Shown here in pieces: positions 51,359 to 60,383 of a stretch of 64,000 nucleotides of DNA (position 1 is the first letter of the stretch; each line of letters starts with the position of its first letter). The DNA is from Alicyclobacillus sp. ALC3 (GTDB lineage: Bacteria > Bacillota > Bacilli > Alicyclobacillales > Alicyclobacillaceae). The position numbers were made by a program, and so were the translations under genes. The notes beneath the pieces were generated by a model that saw only the letters and a program-made list of their open reading frames with translations, searched no databases and was not told where the DNA came from. The DNA is taken from contig NZ_CP066784.1 of the NCBI RefSeq assembly GCF_028751195.1, positions 2,232,001 through 2,296,000 on the forward strand, in the 5' to 3' direction.

Positions 51359-52198
51359 CTAAGCCCAATCTAGCCCAGCGCGCATGCCTCCGTCTACAGG
51401 GATGACGGCTCCAGTCATGAATGAAGCAGACTTAGAACTCAAGAAGAGGGCGACGTCTGCAATTTCGCTCGCTTGACCATAGCGGCCGAGAGGCGGAAAC
51501 TTCCACTTCATAAAATCGTCCGCTGACCTCACTTCTTCGCCTGGACGCAGCATGGTCCGCATTCCCGGCACAACATCGCCCGGAGCGATCACGTTGACAC
51601 GAACGCCGGACGCTGCCAGATCGAGCGCGAGCATTTTGCCCGCCATGTTGAGCGCAGCTTTGGTCACGGAGTACGCGCCGATGTCGGGCTCACCGACAAT
51701 CCCGGCATCAGATGAGACGAGAACCACGCTGCCTCGGCTGACTGTGAGTAGTGGCGCTGCCGCTTGAACAGCGGTGACAGCACCCTGAACGTTCACCTGA
51801 AACAGTCGCGCGAAATCGCTGGCAGCGGTTTCAAGTAAACGCGCCTTTCGGCCGACCCCCGCCGAACAGACCAAGGACTCCAAGTGTCCGTAACGTTGAG
51901 CGATGCTGGATACAGCCTGGTCGACAGCAGCGGGATTAGCTACATCGGCCTGAACAAACCACGCTTCGTTGGGCAACTCGAGGGATGAAGCGGTGCGGCG
52001 AAGACGTTCCTCGGCTGCGTGCCCTCGTGCCGCGTCGGACCCCACAATCACGACTGATGCCTGCGCGCGCAAGAAGCGCTCGGCAATGGCGTATCCAATG
52101 CCCGATGTCCCTCCAGTGATGGCCACAACGCCATTTTTAAACGAAGGTGCCGGATCATCCACCTCAATGTCGTTCTCCTGGTCGTTCTCCTGGCTCAT
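51359..52198 (-). CDS. Short-chain dehydrogenase/reductase
   Basis: 279 residues. TGGTSGIG (28-35) binds the cofactor; VVLVSSDAG and YSVTK hold the Ser, Tyr and Lys of the catalytic site; PVDGGM ends the domain. An acidic head (DQENDIEVDD) of 20 residues precedes the fold. ATG 52198 has AAAGGAGT upstream; a longer frame to 52309 lacks a ribosome site and would overlap the LysE gene. Substrate not assigned. Confidence 0.88.
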   Translation of the reverse strand: MSQENDQENDIEVDDPAPSFKNGVVAITGGTSGIGYAIAERFLRAQASVVIVGSDAARGHAAEERLRRTASSLELPNEAWFVQADVANPAAVDQAVSSIAQRYGHLESLVCSAGVGRKARLLETAASDFARLFQVNVQGAVTAVQAAAPLLTVSRGSVVLVSSDAGIVGEPDIGAYSVTKAALNMAGKMLALDLAASGVRVNVIAPGDVVPGMRTMLRPGEEVRSADDFMKWKFPPLGRYGQASEIADVALFLSSKSASFMTGAVIPVDGGMRAGLDWA

Positions 52199-52301
52199 CA
52201 AGAAGTACTCCTTTCCTTGTTGCCTTATGCCAGTTTCTCCGCCGTCAATGTGAATGCCTGCCTCTATGAGGTACGCGGTTACCGACGAGGCGCCCTCTCG
52301 C

Positions 52302-52928
52302 TCACCCATGAAAGCGGTAGATGACGATTCCGAGGTAAATTGCGGACGCCCACATCATCACGGCCGATACCCGGTCAAGGATGCGGTAGGACGTGTTTTT
52401 CACCGCCACCTGAGCAAAAAAATGCCCGACAGTAGCCAGCGTGAAGAACCAGAACCACGACACGGACACACAAGCCAAGCCGAACATCAGGCGGTCCGCC
52501 GGATGCGTGTAGGCCACTGCACTGCCTCCAATCACGGCCAGCGTGTCGATGAGTGCGTGGGGGTTGAGCAGGGACACGGACAACGTGAAGCCAATCTGCT
52601 TCTTCGCCGTCCAAGCCGTGCTCGAGGCTGTCGATGGGTCCTGTGGCTGCTTGCGCCATGTGGCGATGCCTAGATAGACGAGAAAGATGATACCCACGAG
52701 TCCCAGGGAGTACCGGATTGCGGGAACGCGAAGCGCAGTTGCCGAGACGCCGAGCACGGCCAACCCGATTAGGAACGTGTCGCACAAGCCGGCCGTGATG
52801 ACGGTTGGCAGCGTACTTACCCAACGCTTGTGAAATGCGCCTTGCGTCAACACAAAGCCATTCTGCATGCCGAGGGGTAGAATCAATCCGATTGCTAACA
52901 CCAACCCGTTAATGAGCGCAATCAACAA
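52302..52928 (-). CDS. LysE/ArgO-family amino-acid exporter
   Basis: 208 residues with six membrane segments. LPLGMQNGFVLTQGAFHKR and SLLNPHALIDTLAVIGG are the conserved ArgO/LysE motifs. It exports a basic amino acid or similar. TTG start with GGAGAG nine nt upstream. No LysG-type regulator is adjacent. It is followed leftward by the SDR gene at 104 bp. Confidence 0.9.
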   Translation of the reverse strand: MLIALINGLVLAIGLILPLGMQNGFVLTQGAFHKRWVSTLPTVITAGLCDTFLIGLAVLGVSATALRVPAIRYSLGLVGIIFLVYLGIATWRKQPQDPSTASSTAWTAKKQIGFTLSVSLLNPHALIDTLAVIGGSAVAYTHPADRLMFGLACVSVSWFWFFTLATVGHFFAQVAVKNTSYRILDRVSAVMMWASAIYLGIVIYRFHG

Positions 52929-52994
52929 GGCTATCGTCTCTCCTGTTCAAATCCTGTGCAGCCATGATTGCGCCATGCCTGCGCCGCGACATCC

Positions 52995-54065
52995 TCACAC
53001 GAACCGGAACTCGTCCTCGGTGCGTAGCGAAGTGACAAACGCCTTGAACAGGTCCTTCGTCTGTTCGAGGTCGACCAGGTCAATGACTTCGATTGGCGAG
53101 TGCGTGTAGCGCGACGGGATGGAGATCACGCCGGTCGGCACGCCCTGGTTCGCCATCGCGAGTTCGCCGCCGTCCGTGCCGATGCCTGGGAACACCTCGA
53201 GTTGTACCGGGATGGCGTTCGCCTTTGCCACGTCGATGAGCCGCTCGCGCACGGCTCGGCTCGTGATGAGGCTGAAGTCCATCACCTTCACACACGGGCC
53301 AGCGCCGAGCGACAGCGTGTCGTCCATCGGCGCTTCCGGCGTGTCGCTGACAGCTGTCGTGTCAATCGCGACGGCTACGTCCGCCTGTACGCTGTGAGCC
53401 GCGACGCGTGCACCGCGCAGTCCGACCTCTTCCTGCACCGAAAACACCGCCGTCAGCGTACCGTGCAACTCGTCGGCAGACAGCTCTTCGAGCGCACGAA
53501 TCACCACCGCACAACCAGCGCGATCGTCCATCGACTTGCCAGACACCCGCTGCTTGCCGAGTCGCTGCAGCGGATTCGCCCATGTCACGGCGTCTCCCAC
53601 CGCGATGCCCATCTCCAGTACCTCTGCCCTGCTCGCCGCGCCGACGTCGATGTACAGCTCGCGGTGGCCGCGCACCTTCGACGCGTCCTCGAACTTCACC
53701 ATGTGAATCGAGATTGTCCCGATGACTCCCTCGACTATTGCTTGGCGCGTCAGAACCTTCACCCGTTGCGCCAGTAGATTACGGTCGTCGTGCCCGCCCA
53801 GTTTCTCGAACCGCAGCAGACCGTCCGCTTCAATCTTTTTGATCACGAACCCGACCTCATCCATGTGCGTCGACACAACGACGTGCGGCCCCGGATATGC
53901 GCCGCGCTTGGTAGCAACCACGTTGCCAACCCCATCCACTGTGACTTCGTCCACGATCGGCGCCACACGCTTTGCGATATACCCTGCAACATCATGCTCG
54001 TAGCCACACGGGCCGCAGAGGGATGTGAGTTCAGTGAGTAATTCGTACATAGGTGATTCGTACAC
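52995..54065 (-). CDS. M42-family metallopeptidase
   Basis: About 356 residues. The metal ligands are in STHMDEVGF, DDRAG, QEEVGLRG (with catalytic Glu), AIDTT and RYTHSPIEV. This is the FrvX/deblocking aminopeptidase/YsdC-type cocatalytic metal enzyme, usually a dodecameric, cytoplasmic peptide trimmer. GTG 54065 has GAGGAGGGG upstream; ATG 54050 is a possible alternative. No operon partner. Confidence 0.93.
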   Translation of the reverse strand: MYESPMYELLTELTSLCGPCGYEHDVAGYIAKRVAPIVDEVTVDGVGNVVATKRGAYPGPHVVVSTHMDEVGFVIKKIEADGLLRFEKLGGHDDRNLLAQRVKVLTRQAIVEGVIGTISIHMVKFEDASKVRGHRELYIDVGAASRAEVLEMGIAVGDAVTWANPLQRLGKQRVSGKSMDDRAGCAVVIRALEELSADELHGTLTAVFSVQEEVGLRGARVAAHSVQADVAVAIDTTAVSDTPEAPMDDTLSLGAGPCVKVMDFSLITSRAVRERLIDVAKANAIPVQLEVFPGIGTDGGELAMANQGVPTGVISIPSRYTHSPIEVIDLVDLEQTKDLFKAFVTSLRTEDEFRFV

Positions 54066-54184
54066 GGGCAACCCCTCCTCGCCGTTCATGATACCACGCT
54101 AAAAAGTGAGGGGGTTCGAGGTCAAGGCAGATGTGGGGATTGAGGTCATCGACGCCGCAGGGCCGCGGGGCCAAAGATTAAAGG

Positions 54185-54259
54185 TTAGCGACGCCAGCGT
54201 CGCTAATCGACCAATGACTGGTGAATCCGGCACCTCTGAGTGTCGAAAATGTCGCTAAC
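54185..54259. repeat. Left side of the second TGTCGCTAA element
   Basis: Palindrome arms TTAGCGACGC/GCGTCGCTAA around CA at 54185-54206, then TCGACCAATGACTGGTG, then arm TGTCGAAAATGTCGCTAAC (54241-54259). Same order as at 11043-11150 although the palindrome sequence differs. Confidence 0.75.
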
Positions 54260-54520
54260 GGGTGCGAAACTGACATATGGGTGGTGCTACGGCTCGGCTA
54301 TGTGATCGAAATCGACACATAGCAGGCGCTTCGGCTCGGCTATGTGATCGAAACCGACATATGGCTGGCGGCACGACTCGGCTATGTGATCGAAATCGAC
54401 ACATAGCGGGTGCTACGGCTCGGCTATGTGATCGAAATCGACACATAGCGGGTGCTACGGCTCGGCTATGTGATCGAAATCGACATATAGCTGGCGGGAC
54501 GGCTCGGCTATGTGATCAAT
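54253..54520. repeat. 42-bp tandem array of hairpins
   Basis: Units start at 54253 (degenerate), 54295, 54337, 54379, 54421, 54463 and 54505 (partial), exactly 42 bp apart. Each has GCTATGTG and CACATAGC arms (8 bp) around ATCGAAATCGA. The two ends merge with the flanking arms CGCTAAC and TAGCGACATTTTT. Because 42 is divisible by three, frames stay open on both strands, but no ribosome site supports translation. Confidence 0.93.
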
Positions 54521-54646
54521 AGCGACATTTTTGCACTTGTCCGGACGTGGCCTGCGTGGCCTGCGTGGCCTGCGTGGCCCACGTTGCCCACGTTGCCTGC
54601 GTTGCCTGCGTGGCCAAAAACCAAAGGTTAGCGACGCCAGCGTCGA
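54520..54646. repeat. Right side of the second element and a 9-bp repeat
   Basis: TAGCGACATTTTTGCAC (54520-54536) closes the element. GTGGCCTGC-type 9-bp units fill about 54544-54615. A partial second palindrome TTAGCGACGCCAGCGTCG follows at 54628-54645, then the same ACCAATGACTGGTG seen on the left. Confidence 0.7.
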
Positions 54647-54682
54647 CCAATGACTGGTGCGCTCGGCACCGCTGAAGTCGAG

Positions 54683-55477
54683 CTACTCCTCTTCCGTCAC
54701 CTCGGCCACTAGCACTTCAACGCCGCTTTCTTGGATCCCACGCGTTAACTCACCAGCAATTCCAGAGTCAGTCACCATCATGTCGAGCGCCGTGATATCT
54801 CCAATCACGGAAGTGGCCCGCACTCCCATTTTGCTCGAGTCAATCAGTCCGATGATTTGGCTGGCGCTCTTCAGCATCACTTTGCGAACCTGGACTTCGG
54901 CGTCGTTGTAATCCGTCAAACCGCGATCCAACGAGAGACCGCCCGCAGCGATGAACGCCCGGTTCGCGTGGAAACGCTCGAACACACCCTCCGCGATTGG
55001 TCCAGTTAGGTAGGGCTCGTCGTCCTCGAGCTCTCCCCCTGTGACAATCACGCGAGCATCCGAGTTGCGCTTCATCAAGAGCGCCACTTGGAGCGACGGT
55101 GTAATCACCGTCAATCGCTTCTTCTCGAAAAGTTGCATAGCAAAAGAGAGTGCCGTCGTGCCGACGTCGATGATAATTGTCTCGCCGTCTTCCACCAGAG
55201 ATGCGGCAAGCGCCCCAATTGCGCGCTTCGCTGCGACGCGATGACGTTTCCGGCTGTGATACAGTTGGACTGGGCTTTGCCTTGCATCCACGGCACCACC
55301 GTAGACGCGTCGGACCACCCCTTGTTGTTCTAACAGTTCAAGGTCGCGGCGAATGGTTTCTCCCGATACGCCAAAGCGCTCTACAAGGTCGACCACGCGA
55401 ACCGACGAGTGCACAAGAACCTCTTCAGCGATCAGTCGTGCGCGTTCCATCTGCAACAACGGCGAAGACACCCCCAA
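54683..55477 (-). CDS. DeoR-family transcriptional regulator
   Basis: About 264 residues. The HTH region ARLIAEEVLVHSSVRVVDL ... SGETIRRDLELLEQQGVVRRVYGGA is classic DeoR; the effector domain has DVGTTALSFA, TGGELEDDEPYLTGPIAE and IGLIDSSKMG. TTG 55477 is chosen for GGAGG eight nt upstream. Last gene of the leftward organophosphate-like operon (gap 46 bp), so it is probably its repressor responding to a phosphorylated metabolite. Confidence 0.9.
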   Translation of the reverse strand: MGVSSPLLQMERARLIAEEVLVHSSVRVVDLVERFGVSGETIRRDLELLEQQGVVRRVYGGAVDARQSPVQLYHSRKRHRVAAKRAIGALAASLVEDGETIIIDVGTTALSFAMQLFEKKRLTVITPSLQVALLMKRNSDARVIVTGGELEDDEPYLTGPIAEGVFERFHANRAFIAAGGLSLDRGLTDYNDAEVQVRKVMLKSASQIIGLIDSSKMGVRATSVIGDITALDMMVTDSGIAGELTRGIQESGVEVLVAEVTEEE

Positions 55478-55523
55478 GGCACCGGCCTCCGTAACTGACA
55501 TCCGTAACGCAAGTTTCACACAA

Positions 55524-56399
55524 TCACCGCGACTCCACAACGCTTAAAAACCAGTCCCAGCTGGCACCCACATGACTGGGCTGATGTGCGTCAGAACCAA
55601 AGACAACAGGTATACCATCCCTTGCGGCTGTACGTATGAACCAACTTGGCACGTAGGGAACACCACATGTCGACACTCGCAGTCCTGCGGTGTTGGCGTC
55701 AACCCCAACACCACTTTGTTTGAGCAGCGGCAACAGCGCCTGAAGTCGCTCATCCATGTGGGACTCGCTGACTTCTGGAAGCGCGCGACGAAACTTGTAG
55801 ATTAAGTTGAGGTGACCAATTCGAGTACGCAGCGGTAAAGACGCTGCGTACTGAATGGCTGTCTCCACCTCGTCGAAGTATGCGTCAACGACACCATCCA
55901 TAGTGCCGTAATGCGCGATCAGACCTTCCTGGAAGTCTTTCGGCGACCAGTCAATGCACCGCATACCGCCGACACCGGGCAAGAAGTGCACAGAGACAAC
56001 AGCCTCTTGAATCGCGAACCGGCAATGCTCGACCAACTTCCCAGTGAAGCCCTCCGAACCCGGCAAATAGTCGAGTTCAAGTCCAGGGATGATGGTGAGT
56101 CTGCCGCTGTATGACTGTCGCAGACGGGCCACGGTGTCCAGGTAGTCGTCAAGGTCTCCGTCCCGCATCGCAAGGGCCTGCATCTGCTCGTCCTGGTTCA
56201 GCCAACCCTTGGGCAATGGCGGGTGTTCCGTCACGGAGTACTGCTCGAAGCCGTGGAAAATGGCTTGTTCTACATATTTCTCCAGACCAGCGCTGTCCCC
56301 GTGACGGCAGAAGGAAGTGTGCGTGTGTCCGTCCCATTTCAGGACATCACACTGGGTCTCAGTCGCTTGGTCGTCGCGCTTGAGTGGAATCTTTGCCAC
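55524..56399 (-). CDS. PHP-domain phosphatase (histidinol-phosphatase family)
   Basis: About 291 residues from GTG 56399 (start uncertain; no clear Shine-Dalgarno in the region after the ABC gene). Metal-binding PHP motifs DGHTHTSFCRHGD, PGLELDYLPG, VSVHFLPG and SDAHQPSHVG are intact, as in HisJ/HisK. In an operon with an importer and a phosphodiesterase it may dephosphorylate the imported compound rather than histidinol phosphate (inference). 26 bp after the ABC ATPase stop. Confidence 0.83.
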   Translation of the reverse strand: MAKIPLKRDDQATETQCDVLKWDGHTHTSFCRHGDSAGLEKYVEQAIFHGFEQYSVTEHPPLPKGWLNQDEQMQALAMRDGDLDDYLDTVARLRQSYSGRLTIIPGLELDYLPGSEGFTGKLVEHCRFAIQEAVVSVHFLPGVGGMRCIDWSPKDFQEGLIAHYGTMDGVVDAYFDEVETAIQYAASLPLRTRIGHLNLIYKFRRALPEVSESHMDERLQALLPLLKQSGVGVDANTAGLRVSTCGVPYVPSWFIRTAARDGIPVVFGSDAHQPSHVGASWDWFLSVVESR

Positions 56400-56424
56400 C
56401 GCCTCAATTAGGTTGTCGCTTGCC

Positions 56425-57525
56425 TTAGTGCTCTGTTTCAAACGCCGCCGGCGCACTGTCCTTAGTGCCCTCCGCCAAACCCGGATAACACAGCACAAGT
56501 CCTACAACGTCTCCAACCTGGACTTCCTGTGACAGTGAGGACATGGCGTCTACCGTCAACAGTTGTCCGGCGACCTCAACCTTGTACCGAGTCGTTGGCC
56601 CCATGAACTGAGCCGTGCGAACGATGCCGTTAAGTTCAGACTCTGCACCGCGTGTCAGTCGAACTGACTCGGGCCGCACGAACAATGTGACCATGTTTCC
56701 CACGGTCGCATCCGCCTCGTCGACTAACCAGGTGAAAGTAGCCCCGTGATAGTACAGCGACACCTTGCGCATGCCGTTCGCCCACGGCTCCGTACGTTTG
56801 ACGACAGCCGCAATCGCGTTGCTTTGGCCGACGAAAGATGCGGCAAACTCCGTGCGCGGGGAGTAGTAAACCATGGCCGGTGTGCCTACCTGTTCAACCC
56901 GTCCCTGGTTCATGACGACCACTTGGTCGCTGAGTTCAAGTGCCTCTTCCTGGTCGTGAGTGACCATGACGGTCGTCACCTGCAAGGCGGACTGAATTTC
57001 CTTAAGCGAAGCGCGCAACCGTTCGCGAACCTTTGCGTCGAGCGCTGATAGGGGTTCGTCAAGCAGCAGCAGCGGTGGCCGAAAAGCCAAAGCTCGCACG
57101 AGCGCGACGCGTTGGCGTTCGCCACCGCTCAGTTGTTCCGGGTAGTAGCTCGCACGATGCGCCAACCCTACCAGTTCAAGCAACTCGGCCACGCGCACCC
57201 GGATGTCCTCGCGGTTCCACTTGCGCACGCGCAGCGGATACGCCACGTTCTGTGCGACCGTCATGTTCGGGAACAATGCATACGACTGAAAGACGAGCCC
57301 GATGTCGCGCTTCTGTGGCGACAGGGAAGTGACGTCTTTCCCGTCAATCAGAATGCGCCCCGACGTGGGCTCGGTCAGGCCAGCTACCATGCGCAGAATC
57401 GTCGACTTGCCCGACCCGCTGGGTCCGAGAATCGTGACGAACTCGCCCTTTCCCACCTCAAAAGAAACATCCGAAGCCGCGTGAAACGACCCGTAGTGTT
57501 TTGCAAGGTTGACAACTTGTAGCAC
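56425..57525 (-). CDS. ABC transporter ATP-binding protein (PotA/UgpC/PhnT-type)
   Basis: 366 residues. Walker A GPSGSGKST, Q-loop, signature LSGGERQRVALVRAL, Walker B LLLLDEPLSALD and H-loop VTHDQEE are intact. A TOBE domain (about 280-350) follows. GTG with GAGGGGGG upstream. It energises the two permeases directly upstream (4 bp gap). The closest named families serve spermidine, glycerol phosphate, iron or 2-aminoethylphosphonate. Confidence 0.93.
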   Translation of the reverse strand: MLQVVNLAKHYGSFHAASDVSFEVGKGEFVTILGPSGSGKSTILRMVAGLTEPTSGRILIDGKDVTSLSPQKRDIGLVFQSYALFPNMTVAQNVAYPLRVRKWNREDIRVRVAELLELVGLAHRASYYPEQLSGGERQRVALVRALAFRPPLLLLDEPLSALDAKVRERLRASLKEIQSALQVTTVMVTHDQEEALELSDQVVVMNQGRVEQVGTPAMVYYSPRTEFAASFVGQSNAIAAVVKRTEPWANGMRKVSLYYHGATFTWLVDEADATVGNMVTLFVRPESVRLTRGAESELNGIVRTAQFMGPTTRYKVEVAGQLLTVDAMSSLSQEVQVGDVVGLVLCYPGLAEGTKDSAPAAFETEH

Positions 57526-57529
57526 AGTT

Positions 57530-58297
57530 TTACGCCCCCCTCTTCCGTCCAGAGACGGTCATCAGGCTCAGAAACACGGCAAGAATCGCAATCACGAGCG
57601 CCAGAACCGCCATTGCGGCACCCTGAATCGGGTTGTCCTGGAAAGTCACCTGCAGGTAAATCGGCAAGGTCATGTACGATCCCCCAGTTGTCAGCTGCGT
57701 GATGGCGAACTCACCCATACTGATGCTGAAAATGAGGATCGCGCCATTTACAACACCGGGGCGCAACAGTGGCAATTGGATACTCCACCACGACCGGAAT
57801 CCGGAGGCGCCGAGACTGCTAGAAGCATCGTGATAGGTTTTCGCATCCACCAGACGCAGTCGGTTGAGCACAGCTTGCAGGTAGTACGGCATGCCAAGGA
57901 GCGCGAAGGCAAACGGCAACAAGTAAGGCGTACCTGCCCAAGCCAGCGGCGGGTTGCTGAAAAACTGCACATACCCGAGCCCGAGCACAACACCAGGCAA
58001 AACAAACGGCAGAAAGCTTGCGCCTTCAATCCACTTCACGATTTTCGGTCGGTACATGTAGGCGTACCAAAGCGGCGGTGTGAACAGGACTACGGAGAGC
58101 GCGATACTGACCAGCGAGATGACAAGGGAGTGAACGAGCGACTGCCGAAACGTCGGGTCTTCAACCATGGAAAGGTAACCAGAAAGAGAGACACCGGACG
58201 GCGTTTGCAAGCTGAATACCAACAAGCCTACGAGCGGGATCACCATCTCGAGCACAAACAGCGCCAACACAACCGTCGTCCATCCTCTACGCTGCAT
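57530..58297 (-). CDS. ABC transporter permease
   Basis: 255 residues, six membrane segments. The EAA loop DASSSLGASGFRSWWSIQLPLLRPG fits PotC/PhnV-type permeases. Its start overlaps the preceding permease by 11 bp. Forms the heterodimeric channel with the 58287-59156 product. Confidence 0.92.
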   Translation of the reverse strand: MQRRGWTTVVLALFVLEMVIPLVGLLVFSLQTPSGVSLSGYLSMVEDPTFRQSLVHSLVISLVSIALSVVLFTPPLWYAYMYRPKIVKWIEGASFLPFVLPGVVLGLGYVQFFSNPPLAWAGTPYLLPFAFALLGMPYYLQAVLNRLRLVDAKTYHDASSSLGASGFRSWWSIQLPLLRPGVVNGAILIFSISMGEFAITQLTTGGSYMTLPIYLQVTFQDNPIQGAAMAVLALVIAILAVFLSLMTVSGRKRGA

Positions 58298-59156
58298 TGG
58301 AGACGCTCCTCCGCTCGGTTCCAGACATCGCTCGCGCCGCGCGCGTCCGCTGCATGACTAGGTATAAAGCCACGGCCAACCCGAGCACCACCATTTCTTC
58401 CATCGCCAGAGCGTCGCCAAGCGCCACGTTCATACTGACGTTTCCGTTCATCATGTAACCAATCTGCAGAGGAATCAGGTTCACACTGCCGCCGGCCAGC
58501 TCAAATGCGGTGACGTACGTGGAAAAGGCGTTGGCGAACAGGAGTGCAAATGTGCCGAGGAAGCTTGGCAGAAGCATCGGTCGGACGACGCGCCAAAAGT
58601 AAAACCACGTAGGCGCTCCCAGAGTTGCTGAGGCTTCCTCCCAATCTGCTTTCATGGAGCCAATGCTTGGCAGCAGTAGCACAATGGCAAGTGGGACCAA
58701 AAACGAGGTGTAGACGACCAGCAAACCGCCAAACGAAGCCAAATTCCAGCCGAGTTGCGTGAGATTCAGGTGGAGAGCGTGTTGTAGCAAATTAGTGAGC
58801 AAACCGGACGCGCCAAGGGTCGTCATGAACGCCACAGCGAGTGGCAGTCCTGCGAAGTTTGCCATCGTGCTCGACAGCGCAGTCAGTGTGTTTTGGATCC
58901 AGCCGATTCGCGTCCGAACGAGACTCCAAGTAACGACGATGCCCCAGACGACACTGACCAGAGCGCTGTAGAGTGACAGGGCAGCGGTCGTTCGAAACGA
59001 GTTCAGGTACTCTCCAGTGCTTGTCGCTTGGTAGAAGTGCAACGTGACGCCCTGACTCGTCACGACGCTGCCGATGAGCATGCCGACAGCGGGGACAACG
59101 GCGAAAACCATCACAAATAACAGCAACGGCGCAAACAGCAACCAGCCAAACCGCAT
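58287..59156 (-). CDS. ABC transporter permease
   Basis: 289 residues, six membrane segments, EAA loop EEASATLGAPTWFYFWRVVRPML. PotB/PhnU-type. ATG 59156 is used because AAGGGGT is 6 nt upstream; a GTG sits just before it. It is 79 bp after the solute-binding protein gene. Confidence 0.92.
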   Translation of the reverse strand: MRFGWLLFAPLLLFVMVFAVVPAVGMLIGSVVTSQGVTLHFYQATSTGEYLNSFRTTAALSLYSALVSVVWGIVVTWSLVRTRIGWIQNTLTALSSTMANFAGLPLAVAFMTTLGASGLLTNLLQHALHLNLTQLGWNLASFGGLLVVYTSFLVPLAIVLLLPSIGSMKADWEEASATLGAPTWFYFWRVVRPMLLPSFLGTFALLFANAFSTYVTAFELAGGSVNLIPLQIGYMMNGNVSMNVALGDALAMEEMVVLGLAVALYLVMQRTRAARAMSGTERRSVSNAA

Positions 59157-59234
59157 CACGGCACCCCTTTCGCAATCAGGGCACCCACTGCCGACACACT
59201 CACAGTGAGCACCCCGCTAACCCACGAGTTGCGA

Positions 59235-60383
59235 TTACTGACCGAGTACGTCCTTGCCCCACAGCGAGTTCATCTGGTTCACAGCGTTCGTGAAGTTTCC
59301 GACCAGGAAGTGCACGCTGTTCATGTTGAGTGGCGGCAGGTGAACACTGGACGGGAGTTTCAGGTACTTCAGGCGAACCGGGTAAGCGCCGCCTTCTGCG
59401 TACGAAATCTGACCAGCATCCGAGAATAGGTAATCGTTCAAGAGGCGAGCAGCGTACGGGTGCGGAGCGTACTTGTTGACCACTTCGACATACGGTCCGG
59501 CCACTGTACTGTCTGACGGAACGACAATCTGGATGTTCGGGTGACCCTTGAACGCCTGTTGGTCAGCTTCAGCGAGGTAGTTCCAGCGGATCTCGATAGC
59601 AGCTTGACCGGTCTGCAGCACCGACGTACCGTCCGGCGTCCCCGTCCAGTTTCCTGACTTCCGCAACTTCTGGAAGAACTGGATGCCAGGCTGGATGTTT
59701 TGGGAGCTACCGCCGAAGGCGTAGGCTGCTGCGATGACAGCGTCGAAGTTCTCAGCGGCCTGACGCGGGTCGCCAAAGCCAATCATGCCTTTGTACTCCG
59801 GCTTCAGTAGGTCGCTCCAGGTCTTTGGCACATTTTTCACTTTGTTCGTGTTCACTTCAAACGACATAACACCGTAGTACGCAGCAGCCCACGTGCCGTT
59901 CGGGTCTTTTAACTGGCTCGGGATTTGGTTCCAGTACTGGTTCTTAAACGGCGCAACGACACCCATCTGTTGTGCTGTAGGTCCAAATTGGATGCCGATG
60001 TCACCCACATCGCCGATGGAGTGGTTCTTTTCCTTCTGGAAGGCTTGCAACTCTTCGGCTGAGGTCATGTTGCCTTCGGCCTGGTAGACGGTCTGAATGC
60101 CGTACTTTTTCGAGAACGAGCTCCACATGCCGCCGAGGTTCGCCCAGTTCGCAGGCATGCCGAACCCGTGAACGACGCCTTCCTTCTTCGCGTTCGCGAC
60201 GAGCGTGCTCATCGGAATTTGCACCGGCAAGGCGCCCGATGCACTGCTCGAGGACGTCCCCTTTCCAGCCGAATTACCAGATGACCCGGTCCCCCCGCTT
60301 GTCTGAGAGGTAGTGCCGCAACCAGCAACCGCAACAACGAGCGCAGAACCAAGTAACAGCGACGACAGCACATGCTTATTCAT
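59235..60383 (-). CDS. Extracellular solute-binding lipoprotein of the ABC importer
   Basis: 382 residues. Lipobox VAGC with Cys22, a Ser/Gly linker (about 25-55), and a type-2 periplasmic binding fold with VVHGFGMPANWANLGGMW, GDVGDIGIQFG and FGDPRQAAENFDAV, like PotD/AfuA/PhnS proteins. It binds the ligand and passes it to the permeases. ATG follows GAAGGGAG and overlaps the phosphodiesterase stop by 8 bp. Ligand unknown; phosphodiesterase in the operon points to an organophosphate or phosphonate. Confidence 0.9.
   Translation of the reverse strand: MNKHVLSSLLLGSALVVAVAGCGTTSQTSGGTGSSGNSAGKGTSSSSASGALPVQIPMSTLVANAKKEGVVHGFGMPANWANLGGMWSSFSKKYGIQTVYQAEGNMTSAEELQAFQKEKNHSIGDVGDIGIQFGPTAQQMGVVAPFKNQYWNQIPSQLKDPNGTWAAAYYGVMSFEVNTNKVKNVPKTWSDLLKPEYKGMIGFGDPRQAAENFDAVIAAAYAFGGSSQNIQPGIQFFQKLRKSGNWTGTPDGTSVLQTGQAAIEIRWNYLAEADQQAFKGHPNIQIVVPSDSTVAGPYVEVVNKYAPHPYAARLLNDYLFSDAGQISYAEGGAYPVRLKYLKLPSSVHLPPLNMNSVHFLVGNFTNAVNQMNSLWGKDVLGQ

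Noticed and set aside
54255..54522. Coding frames of 14-residue repeats on both strands of the 42-bp array
   Set aside because: The open frames follow from a period divisible by three. There is no ribosome binding site, and both strands are equally open.
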